Assembly: GCF_027625935.1 (NCBI RefSeq)
Contig: NZ_CP115300.1
Coordinates: forward strand, 2,790,001 to 2,854,000
Direction of reading: 5' to 3'
Length of the DNA stretch: 64,000 nucleotides
From: Streptomyces camelliae
Lineage (GTDB): Bacteria > Actinomycetota > Actinomycetes > Streptomycetales > Streptomycetaceae
Below are positions 28,856 through 38,263 of the stretch, one piece after another (within the stretch, counting starts at the first letter, position 1; every line of letters starts with the position of its first letter). The notes under the pieces were generated by a model. That model was not told the origin of the DNA. It did not search any database and was given only the letters and a program-made list of their open reading frames with translations. The translations under genes and the position numbers were made by a program.

Positions 28856-29440
28856 TCAGGCCGTGGCCAGACCCCGCGCGAACACCCGCGCCGTCTCCGT
28901 CACCCGGCGGCCCAGGTGCTCGGCGGTGGCTATGTCCGCCTTGTGGACGCCCTCGGGACCCTGGTCGTTGTTGCTCTGCGCGGCGGCGCCGGAGAAGAAG
29001 CCGAGGCGGTTGAGGTCGTTCTCCGAGGCGGTGCTGGCGTTCCAGCCGGGGAGCAGACCGAGGTTCACCCAGTGCATGCCGTGCTGGGCGGCGAGGGTCT
29101 GGAAGAACTGCAGGGTGTGCAGCTTGTCGCCGCTCTTGGAGGCGGAGTTGGTGAAGCCGGCGGCCAGCTTGTCCTTCCAGTCCTGGCCGAACCAGCGCTT
29201 GGAGGTCGCCTCGGCGAAGACGTGGAAGGCGCCGGAGGCGGTGCCCATGTAGGTGGGCGAGCCGAAGACGATCGCGTCGGAGCGGTCCAGCGTCTCCCAC
29301 TGCTCGTCGGTGATCTCGTCGACCTTGATCAGGTGCACCTCGGCACCCGCGTCGGCGGCTCCGGCGCGGACGGCCTCGGCGAGGACGGCGGTGTGGCCGA
29401 AGCCGGAGTGGTAGGCGATGGAAATGACAGGGGTGGTCAC
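28856..29440 (-). CDS. flavodoxin-family NAD(P)H:quinone oxidoreductase (WrbA-like)
   Basis: A 194-residue flavodoxin-fold protein. The FMN phosphate loop is YHSGFGHTAVLAEAV (about residues 10-24) and the isoalloxazine-contacting loop is FGSPTYMGTASGAFHVFAE (about 59-77). Such proteins reduce quinones by two electrons and guard against redox stress. It is divergent from an HxlR regulator across a 127-base gap with an inverted repeat, a classic arrangement of a quinone reductase gene controlled by its HxlR neighbour. Confidence 0.85.
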   Translation of the reverse strand: MTTPVISIAYHSGFGHTAVLAEAVRAGAADAGAEVHLIKVDEITDEQWETLDRSDAIVFGSPTYMGTASGAFHVFAEATSKRWFGQDWKDKLAAGFTNSASKSGDKLHTLQFFQTLAAQHGMHWVNLGLLPGWNASTASENDLNRLGFFSGAAAQSNNDQGPEGVHKADIATAEHLGRRVTETARVFARGLATA

Positions 29441-29506
29441 TACAGACTCCTCGATCGGACAGCCCGGAAAGCGAGTGGGCAGCTCAAAAGCACTGACCTC
29501 AGGAAA

Positions 29507-29527
29507 GCACTAACTTTTAGATAGTGC
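29507..29527. promoter_or_regulatory. probable HxlR operator
   Basis: GCACTA-N9-TAGTGC is a perfect inverted repeat in the divergent gap between the oxidoreductase and HxlR genes. A further half-site (AAAGCACT) repeats 17 bases to the left. Position and symmetry fit binding by the adjacent HxlR dimer, probably repressing both genes. Confidence 0.6.
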
Positions 29528-29567
29528 AACCTGGTGGTTAGCGCTGCATCGGCGTACGCTTACCGCC

Positions 29568-29969
29568 ATGACCGCCACCACCCCGGACCAGGACCAGGAC
29601 AACCTCGCCTACGACGTCTTCGCCAAGGCCTGCCCGTCACGCACGACGCTGGAGCACGTCACGGGCCGCTGGGGCGGGCTGACGCTCGGGGCGCTGTTCG
29701 AGGGGACGCTGCGCTTCAACGAGCTGCGGCGCCGGGTCGACGGAGTGAGCGAGAAGATGCTGTCCCAGACGCTGCACGCACTGGAGCGCGACGGCTTGGT
29801 GCACCGCGCGGCACAGCCGACGAACCCGCCGCGTGTGGACTACGACCTGACTCCGCTGGGCCGCCAGGTCGCCGAGCGGCTGCTCGCCCTCATCCACTGC
29901 GTGGAGGGCTCGATGGACGACGTGCTGGCGGCACGCGCGCGTTACGACGAGACGCGCGGCGCCCTCTGA
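29568..29969 (+). CDS. HxlR-family transcriptional regulator
   Basis: A 133-residue winged-helix regulator of the HxlR (MarR-like) family. The pattern is typical: [20 protein letters not shown] at the start of the fold, [20 protein letters not shown] as recognition helix, and [19 protein letters not shown] in the wing. The cysteine at about residue 22 is the one that many family members use to sense electrophiles such as quinones or aldehydes. It is divergent from a quinone reductase. Its 3' end overlaps the 3' end of mutM by 28 bases. Confidence 0.88.
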   Translation: MTATTPDQDQDNLAYDVFAKACPSRTTLEHVTGRWGGLTLGALFEGTLRFNELRRRVDGVSEKMLSQTLHALERDGLVHRAAQPTNPPRVDYDLTPLGRQVAERLLALIHCVEGSMDDVLAARARYDETRGAL

Positions 29970-30802
29970 CACTTCGGGCAGAAGTAACTGGACCGGTTCA
30001 TCCAGGGCCGGCGGCGGATCGGCGTACCGCACCGCTTGCAGGGCTCGCCCTCACGGCCGTACGCGTCCAGGGACCGGTCGAAGTAGCCCGACTCTCCGTT
30101 GACGTTGACGTACAGGCTGTCGAAGCTGGTGCCGCCGACGGCGAGAGCCGCGTTCATCACGTCCCGGACGTGACCGAGGAGTTCCGTCGTAACTGGGCGG
30201 GTGAAGTTCGCCGTGGGACGCTCGTAGTGGATGCGGGAGCGCCACAGCGCCTCGTCCGCGTAGATGTTGCCGACCCCGCTGATCAGCGACTGGTCCAGCA
30301 GGGCCCGCTTGATGGTGGTCCGCTTGCGGCGCAGCGCCTGATGGAAGGCCTCGTCGTCGAACAGTGGATCGAGGGGGTCGCGGGCGATGTGCGCGATGAC
30401 GTCGGGCAGGCCGCCCGGGGTGTTGTCGTGCAACGACAGCCCGCCGAAGGTGCGTTGGTCGACGAAGCGCAGTTCCGTGCCGAGGGAGTCGGCGAACCGG
30501 ACCCGGATGCGCAGGTGCTTCTCGTCCGGCGCCTCGTGCGGCTGCACCAGCAGCTGGCCGCTCATCCCGAGGTGGGCGAGGACGGACTGGTTCGTCTCCT
30601 CCAGCGGCAGCCACAGGTACTTGCCGCGCCGGCTGGGCGTGCCGATGTGGTGGCCCTTGAGGCGGTGCGCGAAGTCGTCGGCGCCCGCTATGTGCCGGCG
30701 TACGGCGCGCGGGTGCAGCACCTCGACCTCGGCGACGGTGCGGTGGGCGACCCAGCGCGCGAGACCGCGCCGGACGACCTCGACCTCGGGCAACTCGGGC
30801 AT
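29942..30802 (-). CDS. mutM: formamidopyrimidine-DNA glycosylase
   Basis: MutM (Fpg) removes 8-oxoguanine and ring-opened purines. The 286-residue protein starts [14 protein letters not shown], giving the catalytic Pro2 and Glu3 after Met removal. The conserved Lys lies in [10 protein letters not shown], the H2TH domain includes [12 protein letters not shown], and the C-terminal zinc finger reads CKRCG...FCPKCQ. All key residues are present. A strong terminator separates it from rnc upstream, so it needs its own promoter. Confidence 0.97.
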   Translation of the reverse strand: MPELPEVEVVRRGLARWVAHRTVAEVEVLHPRAVRRHIAGADDFAHRLKGHHIGTPSRRGKYLWLPLEETNQSVLAHLGMSGQLLVQPHEAPDEKHLRIRVRFADSLGTELRFVDQRTFGGLSLHDNTPGGLPDVIAHIARDPLDPLFDDEAFHQALRRKRTTIKRALLDQSLISGVGNIYADEALWRSRIHYERPTANFTRPVTTELLGHVRDVMNAALAVGGTSFDSLYVNVNGESGYFDRSLDAYGREGEPCKRCGTPIRRRPWMNRSSYFCPKCQRAPRVSS

Positions 30803-30845
30803 CGGGACCCCCGTACGGAGCGGTCGTACACAAGCGGTGGACGAG

Positions 30846-30888
30846 CCGAGCGCCCGCCCCTTTCGTCAGCGACGGGGCGGGCGCTCGG
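30846..30888 (-). terminator. terminator after rnc
   Basis: A perfect 15-base stem (CCGAGCGCCCGCCCC and complement) with a 13-base loop, located 12 bases after the rnc stop and 43 bases before the mutM start. It should cut the ribosomal operon transcript from mutM. Confidence 0.8.
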
Positions 30889-30900
30889 TACTGCTGTGGG

Positions 30901-31737
30901 TCAGACGGAGGCGGACGACGACTCGCCGCCCTCGGCCGCGGCGGCCTTGGCAGCCTCGTCGGCTTCCCTGGCCTCCTTGGCCGCCTTGGCGCGCTCGTCC
31001 GCCGCGGCCCGGATGGCCCGCCAGGCGGACTCGGCGGCCTGCTGCTCCGCCTCCTTCTTGCTGCGGCCGGTGCCGGTGCCGTACGAGACGCCTCCGACGC
31101 GGGCGGCAGCAGTGAAGGTCTTCTCGTGGTCGGGGCCGGTCTCCGTGACCAGGTACTCGGGCACGCCGAGCCCCTCGATCGCGGTCAGCTCCTGCAGGGA
31201 CGTCTTCCAGTCCAGGCCTGCGCCCAGGTTGGAGGACTTCTCGATCAGCGGGTCGAAGAGCCGGTGGACCAGCTCGGAGGCCGCGTCGAGGCCCTGGTCG
31301 AGATAGACCGCGCCGATCACCGCTTCCAGGGTGTCGGCGAGGATGGACGCCTTGTCCCGGCCGCCCGTGCCCTCTTCACCACGGCCGAGCCGGATGAAGG
31401 CGCCCAGGTCGAGGCCGCGCCCCACCTCCGCCAGCGCACGCGAGTTGACCACCGCGGCCCGCAGCTTGGCCAGCTGGCCCTCGGGCAGGTCGGGGTGGGT
31501 GCGGTACAGCGTGTCCGTGACGACGAGACCGAGGACGGAGTCACCGAGGAACTCCAGCCGCTCGTTCGTCGGCAGACCGCCGTTCTCGTACGCGTAGGAA
31601 CGGTGGGTCAGCGCACGCACCAGAAGGGCGGACTCGACCTGGTAGCCGAGCCGCCCTTCCAGAAGCGTATGGGACGAGGCCTGGTTGTCCGCTGGGCTCC
31701 CGCTCGTGCGGGAGGAGTTCTTCTTGGGCGTGGACAC
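30901..31737 (-). CDS. rnc: ribonuclease III (AbsB)
   Basis: RNase III cuts double-stranded RNA in rRNA precursors and mRNAs. In S. coelicolor the gene is absB, whose loss blocks antibiotic production. The 278-residue product has the catalytic signature [16 protein letters not shown] (about residues 58-73), a second acidic cluster ([13 protein letters not shown]) and a C-terminal dsRNA-binding domain (DWKTSLQEL to [11 protein letters not shown]). I start at the GTG on 31737 with GAGAGG upstream. The Ala/Glu-rich tail is usual in Streptomyces. Confidence 0.96.
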   Translation of the reverse strand: MSTPKKNSSRTSGSPADNQASSHTLLEGRLGYQVESALLVRALTHRSYAYENGGLPTNERLEFLGDSVLGLVVTDTLYRTHPDLPEGQLAKLRAAVVNSRALAEVGRGLDLGAFIRLGRGEEGTGGRDKASILADTLEAVIGAVYLDQGLDAASELVHRLFDPLIEKSSNLGAGLDWKTSLQELTAIEGLGVPEYLVTETGPDHEKTFTAAARVGGVSYGTGTGRSKKEAEQQAAESAWRAIRAAADERAKAAKEAREADEAAKAAAAEGGESSSASV

Positions 31738-31757
31738 AGTGCCTCTCACCAGCCCGC

Positions 31758-31931
31758 TCAGACTTCGAGGACCTGGCGCTTGTTGTAGGTGCCGCAAGAC
31801 GGGCACGCGATGTGCTGCTGCTTGGGCTCGTGGCAGCGCTCGCACGCAACCAGGGTGGGGACCGCAGCCTTCCACTGCGACCGGCGGTGGCGCGTGTTGC
31901 TGCGCGACATCTTCCGCTTCGGAACAGCCAC
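31758..31931 (-). CDS. rpmF: 50S ribosomal protein L32
   Basis: A 57-residue zinc-ribbon ribosomal protein. It begins [20 protein letters not shown] from the GTG on 31931 and carries CERCH and CPSCG pairs, so it is the zinc-binding form. The start lies two bases after the stop of the yceD gene, the usual yceD-rpmF pair. rnc follows after 20 bases. Confidence 0.96.
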   Translation of the reverse strand: MAVPKRKMSRSNTRHRRSQWKAAVPTLVACERCHEPKQQHIACPSCGTYNKRQVLEV

Positions 31932-31933
31932 GG

Positions 31934-32578
31934 CTACTTCTCCTGCTTCTCGTCGACGCCCGCTTCGGCGCCGCTCATCTCGTCCTTCTCGCCGTCTTCG
32001 AGTGAACCGGCGAGTCCCTGCAAAGCCGCCCAACGGATGTCGACGGCGTCGTGGTGGTGGTCCGGGTCGTCCGCGAGCCGCGCTCCGCACTCGGAGCACA
32101 GGCCCGGACAGTCTTCCTGGCACACCGGCTGCATCGGCAGTGCGAGCACCACCGCGTCACGCAGCAGAGGTTCGAGGTCGAAGAGTCCGTCCTCGATGAA
32201 GAACCTGTCCTCGTCGTCCTCGGCGTCGTCGCCCGGTTCCGCGATCACGCGGCCCCGGTCGTCGGCGTCAGGGTACGAGAACAGCTCCTGGAAGTCCGCT
32301 TCGAGCTCCAGCTCGACCGGCTCCAGACACCTTACGCACTCCCCCTCGGCCTGTGCACGGGCGGTGCCTGTGACGAGCACCCCTTCCATGACCGACTCAA
32401 GCCGGAGTTCGAGCTCCACCGGGGCGCCGTGCGGCACTCCGATGACTCCCTGGATCCCGAGATCCGCGGGGGCGTCGATCGTGCGGGTCAGGCGCTGCAG
32501 CGCGCCAGGACGCCGGCCCAGCTCGTGTGTGTCGAACACGAGAGGGTTGCGGTGGTCGAGGCGGGCGTTGGGAGCCAT
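31934..32578 (-). CDS. yceD: YceD/DUF177 large-subunit rRNA accumulation protein
   Basis: A 214-residue YceD-family protein. Family members are needed for normal 23S rRNA levels in plants and bacteria. The first Cys pair lies in [10 protein letters not shown], and a second cluster in [13 protein letters not shown] is placed as in the family and may bind zinc. The acidic middle and C-terminus are typical. It is directly upstream of rpmF and 128 bases downstream of the SepIVA-like gene. Confidence 0.9.
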   Translation of the reverse strand: MAPNARLDHRNPLVFDTHELGRRPGALQRLTRTIDAPADLGIQGVIGVPHGAPVELELRLESVMEGVLVTGTARAQAEGECVRCLEPVELELEADFQELFSYPDADDRGRVIAEPGDDAEDDEDRFFIEDGLFDLEPLLRDAVVLALPMQPVCQEDCPGLCSECGARLADDPDHHHDAVDIRWAALQGLAGSLEDGEKDEMSGAEAGVDEKQEK

Positions 32579-32706
32579 TCCTGCTTTCGATCTTCATGCT
32601 CGGAGGGACGCCGCCCGTCGGTGTTCCAGGCAGCGCTGATCGCGGACATACGCGCGACCGAAGAGCCAGGATACTGGACCTTTCGCTCAGGGCCCAATCC
32701 GGTCCC

Positions 32707-33801
32707 TCACTGCAGACCGCGCCCTTGCTCGTACGCCCGCAGCTGCTCAGCGCTGATCATGCTCGTGTCGAAAAGACTGGTCTCGTCCAGAGCGTAGCCC
32801 TGCTGATGGGGCTGCTCGGGCTGGTAGCCGCTCTGCTGGGAGTCGTACGAGCCCTGGTAGGCGGCGGCGTACGGATCGGCCTGCTGGTAGCCGTAGGCGT
32901 CCTGCTGACCGCCGTAGCCGGGCTGCTGCGGGAAGCCGGGAGCACCTCCCGCCGGAGCGTAGCCGGAGGTGGGGGAGTACGGGTCCGGCTGCTGCTGGTA
33001 GCCGTAGGCCGGCTGCGGCTCGTACGACGGCTGCTGCGGCGGCTGTGCGGGCCGCTCCTGGCGCTCGGCCGGGGCGTCCTGCTCGGCGAGGGCCGCGAGG
33101 TCGGCGAGGTAGTCGGCGTCGCTGGAGTGCTGGAAGGTCGTGGTGTCGTCGGCGAGGGCGCCGAGGTCGTCCGTGGCGATCCGGCCGTGCAGCTTCTGCC
33201 GGCCGCGGCCGACGGCCTCCAGGGTCTTGGCGAGGACCGCCTCGAAGGCGCCCAGCTTGGCGTCGACGTAGGCGTCGGCGTTGTGGCGCAGGGTCTCGGG
33301 GTCCTGGCTGCGCTCGGGGGCGTCCTCGTCCTCGTAGCCGTTCTCGTCCAGGCCGGGGCCGGTGCCGAGCAGCTTCTCGCGGCCGCGGCCGACCGAGCCG
33401 AGGGTCTTGGTGAGGACGACCTCGAAGTTGGCGAGCTTGGAGTCGACGTAGTCGTCCGCCTCGGCGCGGACCTCCTCGGCCTCCTGGCGGGCCTCGGCAA
33501 GGATCCGGTCGGCCTCGTTCTGGGAGCGGCGGGCGACCTCGGTGTCGGAGATCAGCGAGCCGCGCTCGGCGTGCGCGTTCTCGATGATCCGCTCGGCCTC
33601 CAGCCGGGCCTGCTCGACCATCTGCTCACGGTCGCCGATCAGCTCCTGCGCCTGCGCGAGGGAGCCGGGCAGCGCCTGGCGCAGCTCTTCCAGCATCGCG
33701 AGCAGCTCGGCGCGGTTGATCACGCAGGACGCCGACATGGGCATGGCCCGGGCGCCGGCGACCGCGGAGACGATCTCGTCGAGCTTCTTCTGCACGTCCA
33801 C
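32707..33801 (-). CDS. DivIVA-like coiled-coil protein (SepIVA-like)
   Basis: A 364-residue protein. The N-terminal 150 residues are a DivIVA-like coiled coil (MDVQKKLDEIVSAV, then QARLEAERIIENAHAERG). Its neighbours rsmD, coaD, yceD and rnc are those of SepIVA in mycobacteria, a septum and envelope factor, so a role in polar growth or division is likely. The segment YVDSKLANFEVVLTKTLGSV-GRGREKL is repeated about 70 residues later as YVDAKLGAFEAVLAKTLEAV-GRGRQKL. The C-terminal 130 residues are Gln/Tyr/Pro/Gly-rich and look disordered. The start is the GTG at 33801. Confidence 0.85.
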   Translation of the reverse strand: MDVQKKLDEIVSAVAGARAMPMSASCVINRAELLAMLEELRQALPGSLAQAQELIGDREQMVEQARLEAERIIENAHAERGSLISDTEVARRSQNEADRILAEARQEAEEVRAEADDYVDSKLANFEVVLTKTLGSVGRGREKLLGTGPGLDENGYEDEDAPERSQDPETLRHNADAYVDAKLGAFEAVLAKTLEAVGRGRQKLHGRIATDDLGALADDTTTFQHSSDADYLADLAALAEQDAPAERQERPAQPPQQPSYEPQPAYGYQQQPDPYSPTSGYAPAGGAPGFPQQPGYGGQQDAYGYQQADPYAAAYQGSYDSQQSGYQPEQPHQQGYALDETSLFDTSMISAEQLRAYEQGRGLQ

Positions 33802-33858
33802 CTGTGCTCGCCACTCTCTACAGCCGGGTTGGAGACGGACGGGACGACTGTAGTCCCA

Positions 33859-34952
<1,094 letters not shown>

Positions 34953-34980
34953 GGGGGGTCCTTCTTCATGGGCGGCTTTA

Positions 34981-35055
34981 CGGTTCATTGTGGCTGGTCG
35001 CGCCCGGGCGGCGGTAGCCGCATGGTCCATACAGCCCCGCGCCCCTTCGGGGGCG
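34981..35055. repeat. Streptomyces intergenic-type repeat (copy 2)
   Basis: This 75-base element between rsmD and recG (CGGTTCATTGTGGCTGGTCG at the left, GCCCCGCGCCCCTTCGG at the right) aligns with the segment inside smc at 23541-23613. It lies just after the recG stop, where it may serve as a hairpin-forming end signal. Confidence 0.75.
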
Positions 35056-35062
35056 TTTCACC

Positions 35063-38000
35063 TCAGCCCTTTTCCAAGAACTGCTCCCTCTCCTCGTCCA
35101 ACAAGGCGTCCAGGGCCGTGCGCAGGCCGGGAAGGTGCTCCAGCTCCGGATCCTCCGCCACCACCGCCGTCGCCTCCTCTCTCGCCTCCGCGATGACCTC
35201 CTCGTCCTCGATGACCGCGAGGACGCGCAAGGAGGAGCGGGCGCCGGACTGGGCCTGGCCGAGGACGTCGCCCTCGCGGCGCTGTTCGAGGTCGATGCGG
35301 GAGAGTTCGAAGCCGTCGAGGGTGGCGGCGACCGCGTTCAGGCGCTGGCGGGCGGCGCTGGCCTCGGGCATCTCGGTGACCAGCAGGCACAGGCCGGCGG
35401 CCGAGCCGCGGCCGACGCGGCCGCGGAGCTGGTGGAGCTGGGAGACGCCGAAGCGGTCGGCGTCCATGATCACCATGGCCGTGGCGTTGGGGACGTTGAC
35501 GCCGACCTCGATGACGGTCGTGGCGACCAGGACGTCCGTCTCGCCGGCCGCGAAGCGGCGCATGACCGCGTCCTTGTCGTCCGGGTTCATACGGCCGTGG
35601 AGGACCTCCACCTTCAGGCCCTGGAGGGGGCCCTTGGCCAGCTGGTCGGCCACGTCGAGGACCGCGAGCGGGGGGCGTTTCTCCGCCTCGTCCTCCGGGG
35701 ACTTCTTCTTGCCGGCCTTCTTGGGGTCGTCCTCCTCGTCCCCGATGCGGGGGCAGACGACGTACGCCTGATGGCCGTTCGCCACCTCCTCGCGGACCCG
35801 CTCCCAGGCGCGGGCCAGGAAGTGGGGCTTGTCGGCGGCCGGGACGACATGGCTGGCGATGGGCGAGCGGCCGGCCGGGAGCTGGTCGAGGACCGAGGTC
35901 TCCAGGTCGCCGAAGACGGTCATCGCGACCGTGCGCGGGATGGGGGTGGCCGTCATGACGAGGAGGTGCGGGGGCTGTTTGCCCTTGCCGCGCAGGGCAT
36001 CCCGCTGTTCGACGCCGAAGCGGTGCTGTTCGTCCACGACGACCAGGCCGAGGTCGTGGAACTGGACCTTGTCCTCGATGAGCGCGTGCGTGCCGATGAC
36101 GATGCCGGCCTCGCCGGTGACCAGGTCCAGCAGGGCCTGGCGGCGGGCGGCGGCCCCCATGGAGCCGGTGAGCAGCACGACCTTGGTGGCCTGCTCGGCG
36201 CCGCCCAGCATGCCTCCCTCGGCGAGCTCGCCCATCATCTCCGTGACCGACCGGTGGTGCTGCTGGGCGAGCACCTCGGTGGGGGCGAGCATGGCGGCCT
36301 GGCCGCCGGCGTCGACCGTGGCGAGCATGGCGCGCAGGGCCACCATCGTGTTGTGGGTGACCGTGAAGTTGTCGGTGACGTACGCGTGGCTCGGGTGAGC
36401 GACGCTGATGCACTGCACGGGTTTTCGTCCCACGTACTCGACGGCACGGATCCCTCGGCGGAAGGTGTCGTCCTCGGGACGTGGGCTCACGCGCTCGGCT
36501 TTGCGGGTGAGCCTGAACGGTGCGTATGCGTCGGGCAGGGCCAGCGAGACGTCGAAGGCGGCCTTCTCCGGCAGCACGCGGGCCCGGCCACCGAGCGACC
36601 GGACGAGCCAGGCGACATCGTCGGCGAGCCTGCGCGAGGCCGAGCACAGGGAGATGCTCAAGCCGTCCTCGCCGACGGTGCCATCGGCGTCCAGAAGGCC
36701 TTGCAGCAGAGCGAGACGGTTCTTGATCGAAGTGTTCTTGAAGTCGTCCGGGACGCATTCGTGCCGGGATGATCCGTCCCCCAGCGAGAGACCCAGCAGA
36801 TACGGATCGAGCGGCAGCCCCGAGTCGGCCCCGAGATCAACCGGGGTGGCTGCCGGGAGGTACCACTTCGAAGATCCGTCGGCTTCGGACGTGTCCAGCC
36901 GGAGCTCCCGGGTCGTCATGACCTCGGGGGCCTGGCCCCGGTGCCATCCGCCACTCGTGCCGACGATCCAGAGATGCTCGTCGTCGCACTCGACGGAGCT
37001 TCCATCGGAAAGGACCAGGCGCCAGACCTCACGCTCCCCTTGCGGGAACACACCGTCGATGAGCGCGATCTCCCCGTCCGGCACGACAACCTCGTCCCCC
37101 ACCGCCATGTCCCCCATGCGGCGGAAGCCTGCGGGAGTGAGCACGAGAGAGTCGAGCGGCTGTGCCTTGCCCGAACCCACCTCACCTTGCAGCAGCCGGT
37201 GCATCGGATGCTCGGTCGCCAGGTCGTCGAAGATCTCCTTGGAGACCTTCTGCTGGCCCTCGGTGAGGGTGAAGGGGAGGCGGTCGTCGAAGGCGGTGAG
37301 CAGCCCGTCGGGCGTGGGGCGCCGGGGAACGGCCGGGAGCAGGGCGTCCGCGTGGCGGCGGCGGGCCAGGGCCACCTGGAGGACGAAGGCCTCGTCCCAC
37401 TTCAGGCGGGCGCGGGCGTCGGCGATGTCCGCCTTGGTGTGCGGGCGATGGATCTTGAGCAGGGCCTCGGGGAGCGGGAGGAGGGCGCGGCCCTCGCGGA
37501 GGGACGGCGGCAGCGGGTCGACCGCCTCCTGGGCGGTGGGCAGGACCGTCTGGACCGCCTTGCCGATCTTCCAGGACTCCAGTTTGGCCGTGGCCGGATA
37601 GATGGGGATCAGGGCGCCGGCCCAGGCCTCGACGGTCTCGCCGCCGTCGCCGCGCAGCAACTCGTAGGCAGGGTGGGCCAGTTGGAGGCGGCGGTTGAAG
37701 ACGGAGACCTTGCCGGCGAACATCGCGCGCGTGCCCGGCAGCAGCTCCTTGTGCGGCTTGTGGACGCCGTTGCCGAAGAAGACCAGCTGGAGCCGGCCGC
37801 TGCCGTCGGTGATCGTGACCTCCAGGCGCTGGCCCTTGCCGCGCGGGGCCTTGGCGGAGGCGAAGGTGTGCAGCCGGGCGTCGGCCACCTGGGCGACCAC
37901 CGTGACGTGCTCGTCCATGGGGAGGTCGGCGAGGTGGGTGAGCTGGCCGCGCTCCTCGTATCTGCGCGGGTAGTGGTGGAGGAGGTCGCCGACGGTGTGC

Positions 38001-38098
38001 AGGCCGAGGTGCTCGGCCATCACCTTCGCGGTGGCGGGGCCGAGCACTGACTTCAGGGGCTGCTTCAGTGGTTCGTTCAGTGCGGGCACGAGATCCAT
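35063..38098 (-). CDS. recG: ATP-dependent DNA helicase RecG, interrupted by an intein
   Basis: RecG remodels stalled forks and branched DNA. The frame encodes 1,011 residues, of which 272 (residues 312-583) form an intein inside Walker A, so the spliced helicase would be 739 residues, normal for the family. The N-terminal wedge domain (about 1-270), Walker A rebuilt after splicing as GEVGSGK-T, the DEQH box (VVDEQHRFGVEQR), and the C-terminal motifs (ATTVIEVGVNVPNA, QLRGRVGRGS) are all present. The start is the ATG on 38098. Without splicing the P-loop is split and the helicase should be dead. Confidence 0.96.
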   Translation of the reverse strand: MDLVPALNEPLKQPLKSVLGPATAKVMAEHLGLHTVGDLLHHYPRRYEERGQLTHLADLPMDEHVTVVAQVADARLHTFASAKAPRGKGQRLEVTITDGSGRLQLVFFGNGVHKPHKELLPGTRAMFAGKVSVFNRRLQLAHPAYELLRGDGGETVEAWAGALIPIYPATAKLESWKIGKAVQTVLPTAQEAVDPLPPSLREGRALLPLPEALLKIHRPHTKADIADARARLKWDEAFVLQVALARRRHADALLPAVPRRPTPDGLLTAFDDRLPFTLTEGQQKVSKEIFDDLATEHPMHRLLQGEVGSGKAQPLDSLVLTPAGFRRMGDMAVGDEVVVPDGEIALIDGVFPQGEREVWRLVLSDGSSVECDDEHLWIVGTSGGWHRGQAPEVMTTRELRLDTSEADGSSKWYLPAATPVDLGADSGLPLDPYLLGLSLGDGSSRHECVPDDFKNTSIKNRLALLQGLLDADGTVGEDGLSISLCSASRRLADDVAWLVRSLGGRARVLPEKAAFDVSLALPDAYAPFRLTRKAERVSPRPEDDTFRRGIRAVEYVGRKPVQCISVAHPSHAYVTDNFTVTHNTMVALRAMLATVDAGGQAAMLAPTEVLAQQHHRSVTEMMGELAEGGMLGGAEQATKVVLLTGSMGAAARRQALLDLVTGEAGIVIGTHALIEDKVQFHDLGLVVVDEQHRFGVEQRDALRGKGKQPPHLLVMTATPIPRTVAMTVFGDLETSVLDQLPAGRSPIASHVVPAADKPHFLARAWERVREEVANGHQAYVVCPRIGDEEDDPKKAGKKKSPEDEAEKRPPLAVLDVADQLAKGPLQGLKVEVLHGRMNPDDKDAVMRRFAAGETDVLVATTVIEVGVNVPNATAMVIMDADRFGVSQLHQLRGRVGRGSAAGLCLLVTEMPEASAARQRLNAVAATLDGFELSRIDLEQRREGDVLGQAQSGARSSLRVLAVIEDEEVIAEAREEATAVVAEDPELEHLPGLRTALDALLDEEREQFLEKG
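36350..37165 (-). other. class 3 (WCT) intein in RecG with reduced homing endonuclease
   Basis: The 272-residue insert lies exactly between Lys and Thr of the Walker A motif. Block A starts with Ala (AQPLDSLVLTPAGFRRMGDM), not Cys or Ser. Block B ends CDDEHLWIV, with Trp after the His; block F is PVQCISVAHPSHAYV with Cys at position 4; block G is FTVTHN, with Thr before the terminal His-Asn; the +1 residue is Thr. Trp, Cys and Thr together are the class 3 signature. Two LAGLIDADG motifs remain (YLLGLSLGDG and LLQGLLDADG), but only about 20 residues lie between them, far fewer than in active enzymes. Two 60-base lines I counted are 65% and 68% G+C, lower than flanking recG. Confidence 0.93.
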
Positions 38099-38144
38099 TG
38101 CACACCACGGCACTGACAATGCCGTATATGTCTCCGGAAAGTCC

Positions 38145-38174
38145 TGGTCAGGCGGGTCGTTCGGGCCCTAGGAT
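38145..38174 (+). promoter_or_regulatory. possible promoter of the HSP90-TPR pair
   Basis: TGGTCA, an 18-base spacer, then TAGGAT on the plus strand. The start would lie about 80-85 bases before the HSP90-like gene. A fair but not strong match to the HrdB pattern. Confidence 0.4.
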
Positions 38175-38263
38175 GGCGCGCTCCGGCCATCCTTCGCGGT
38201 CACCGCCCCCTCCGGGACCGCCCGACCCCGCGCCGCACGCACTCCCCCTCCGGCGCAGTGACG

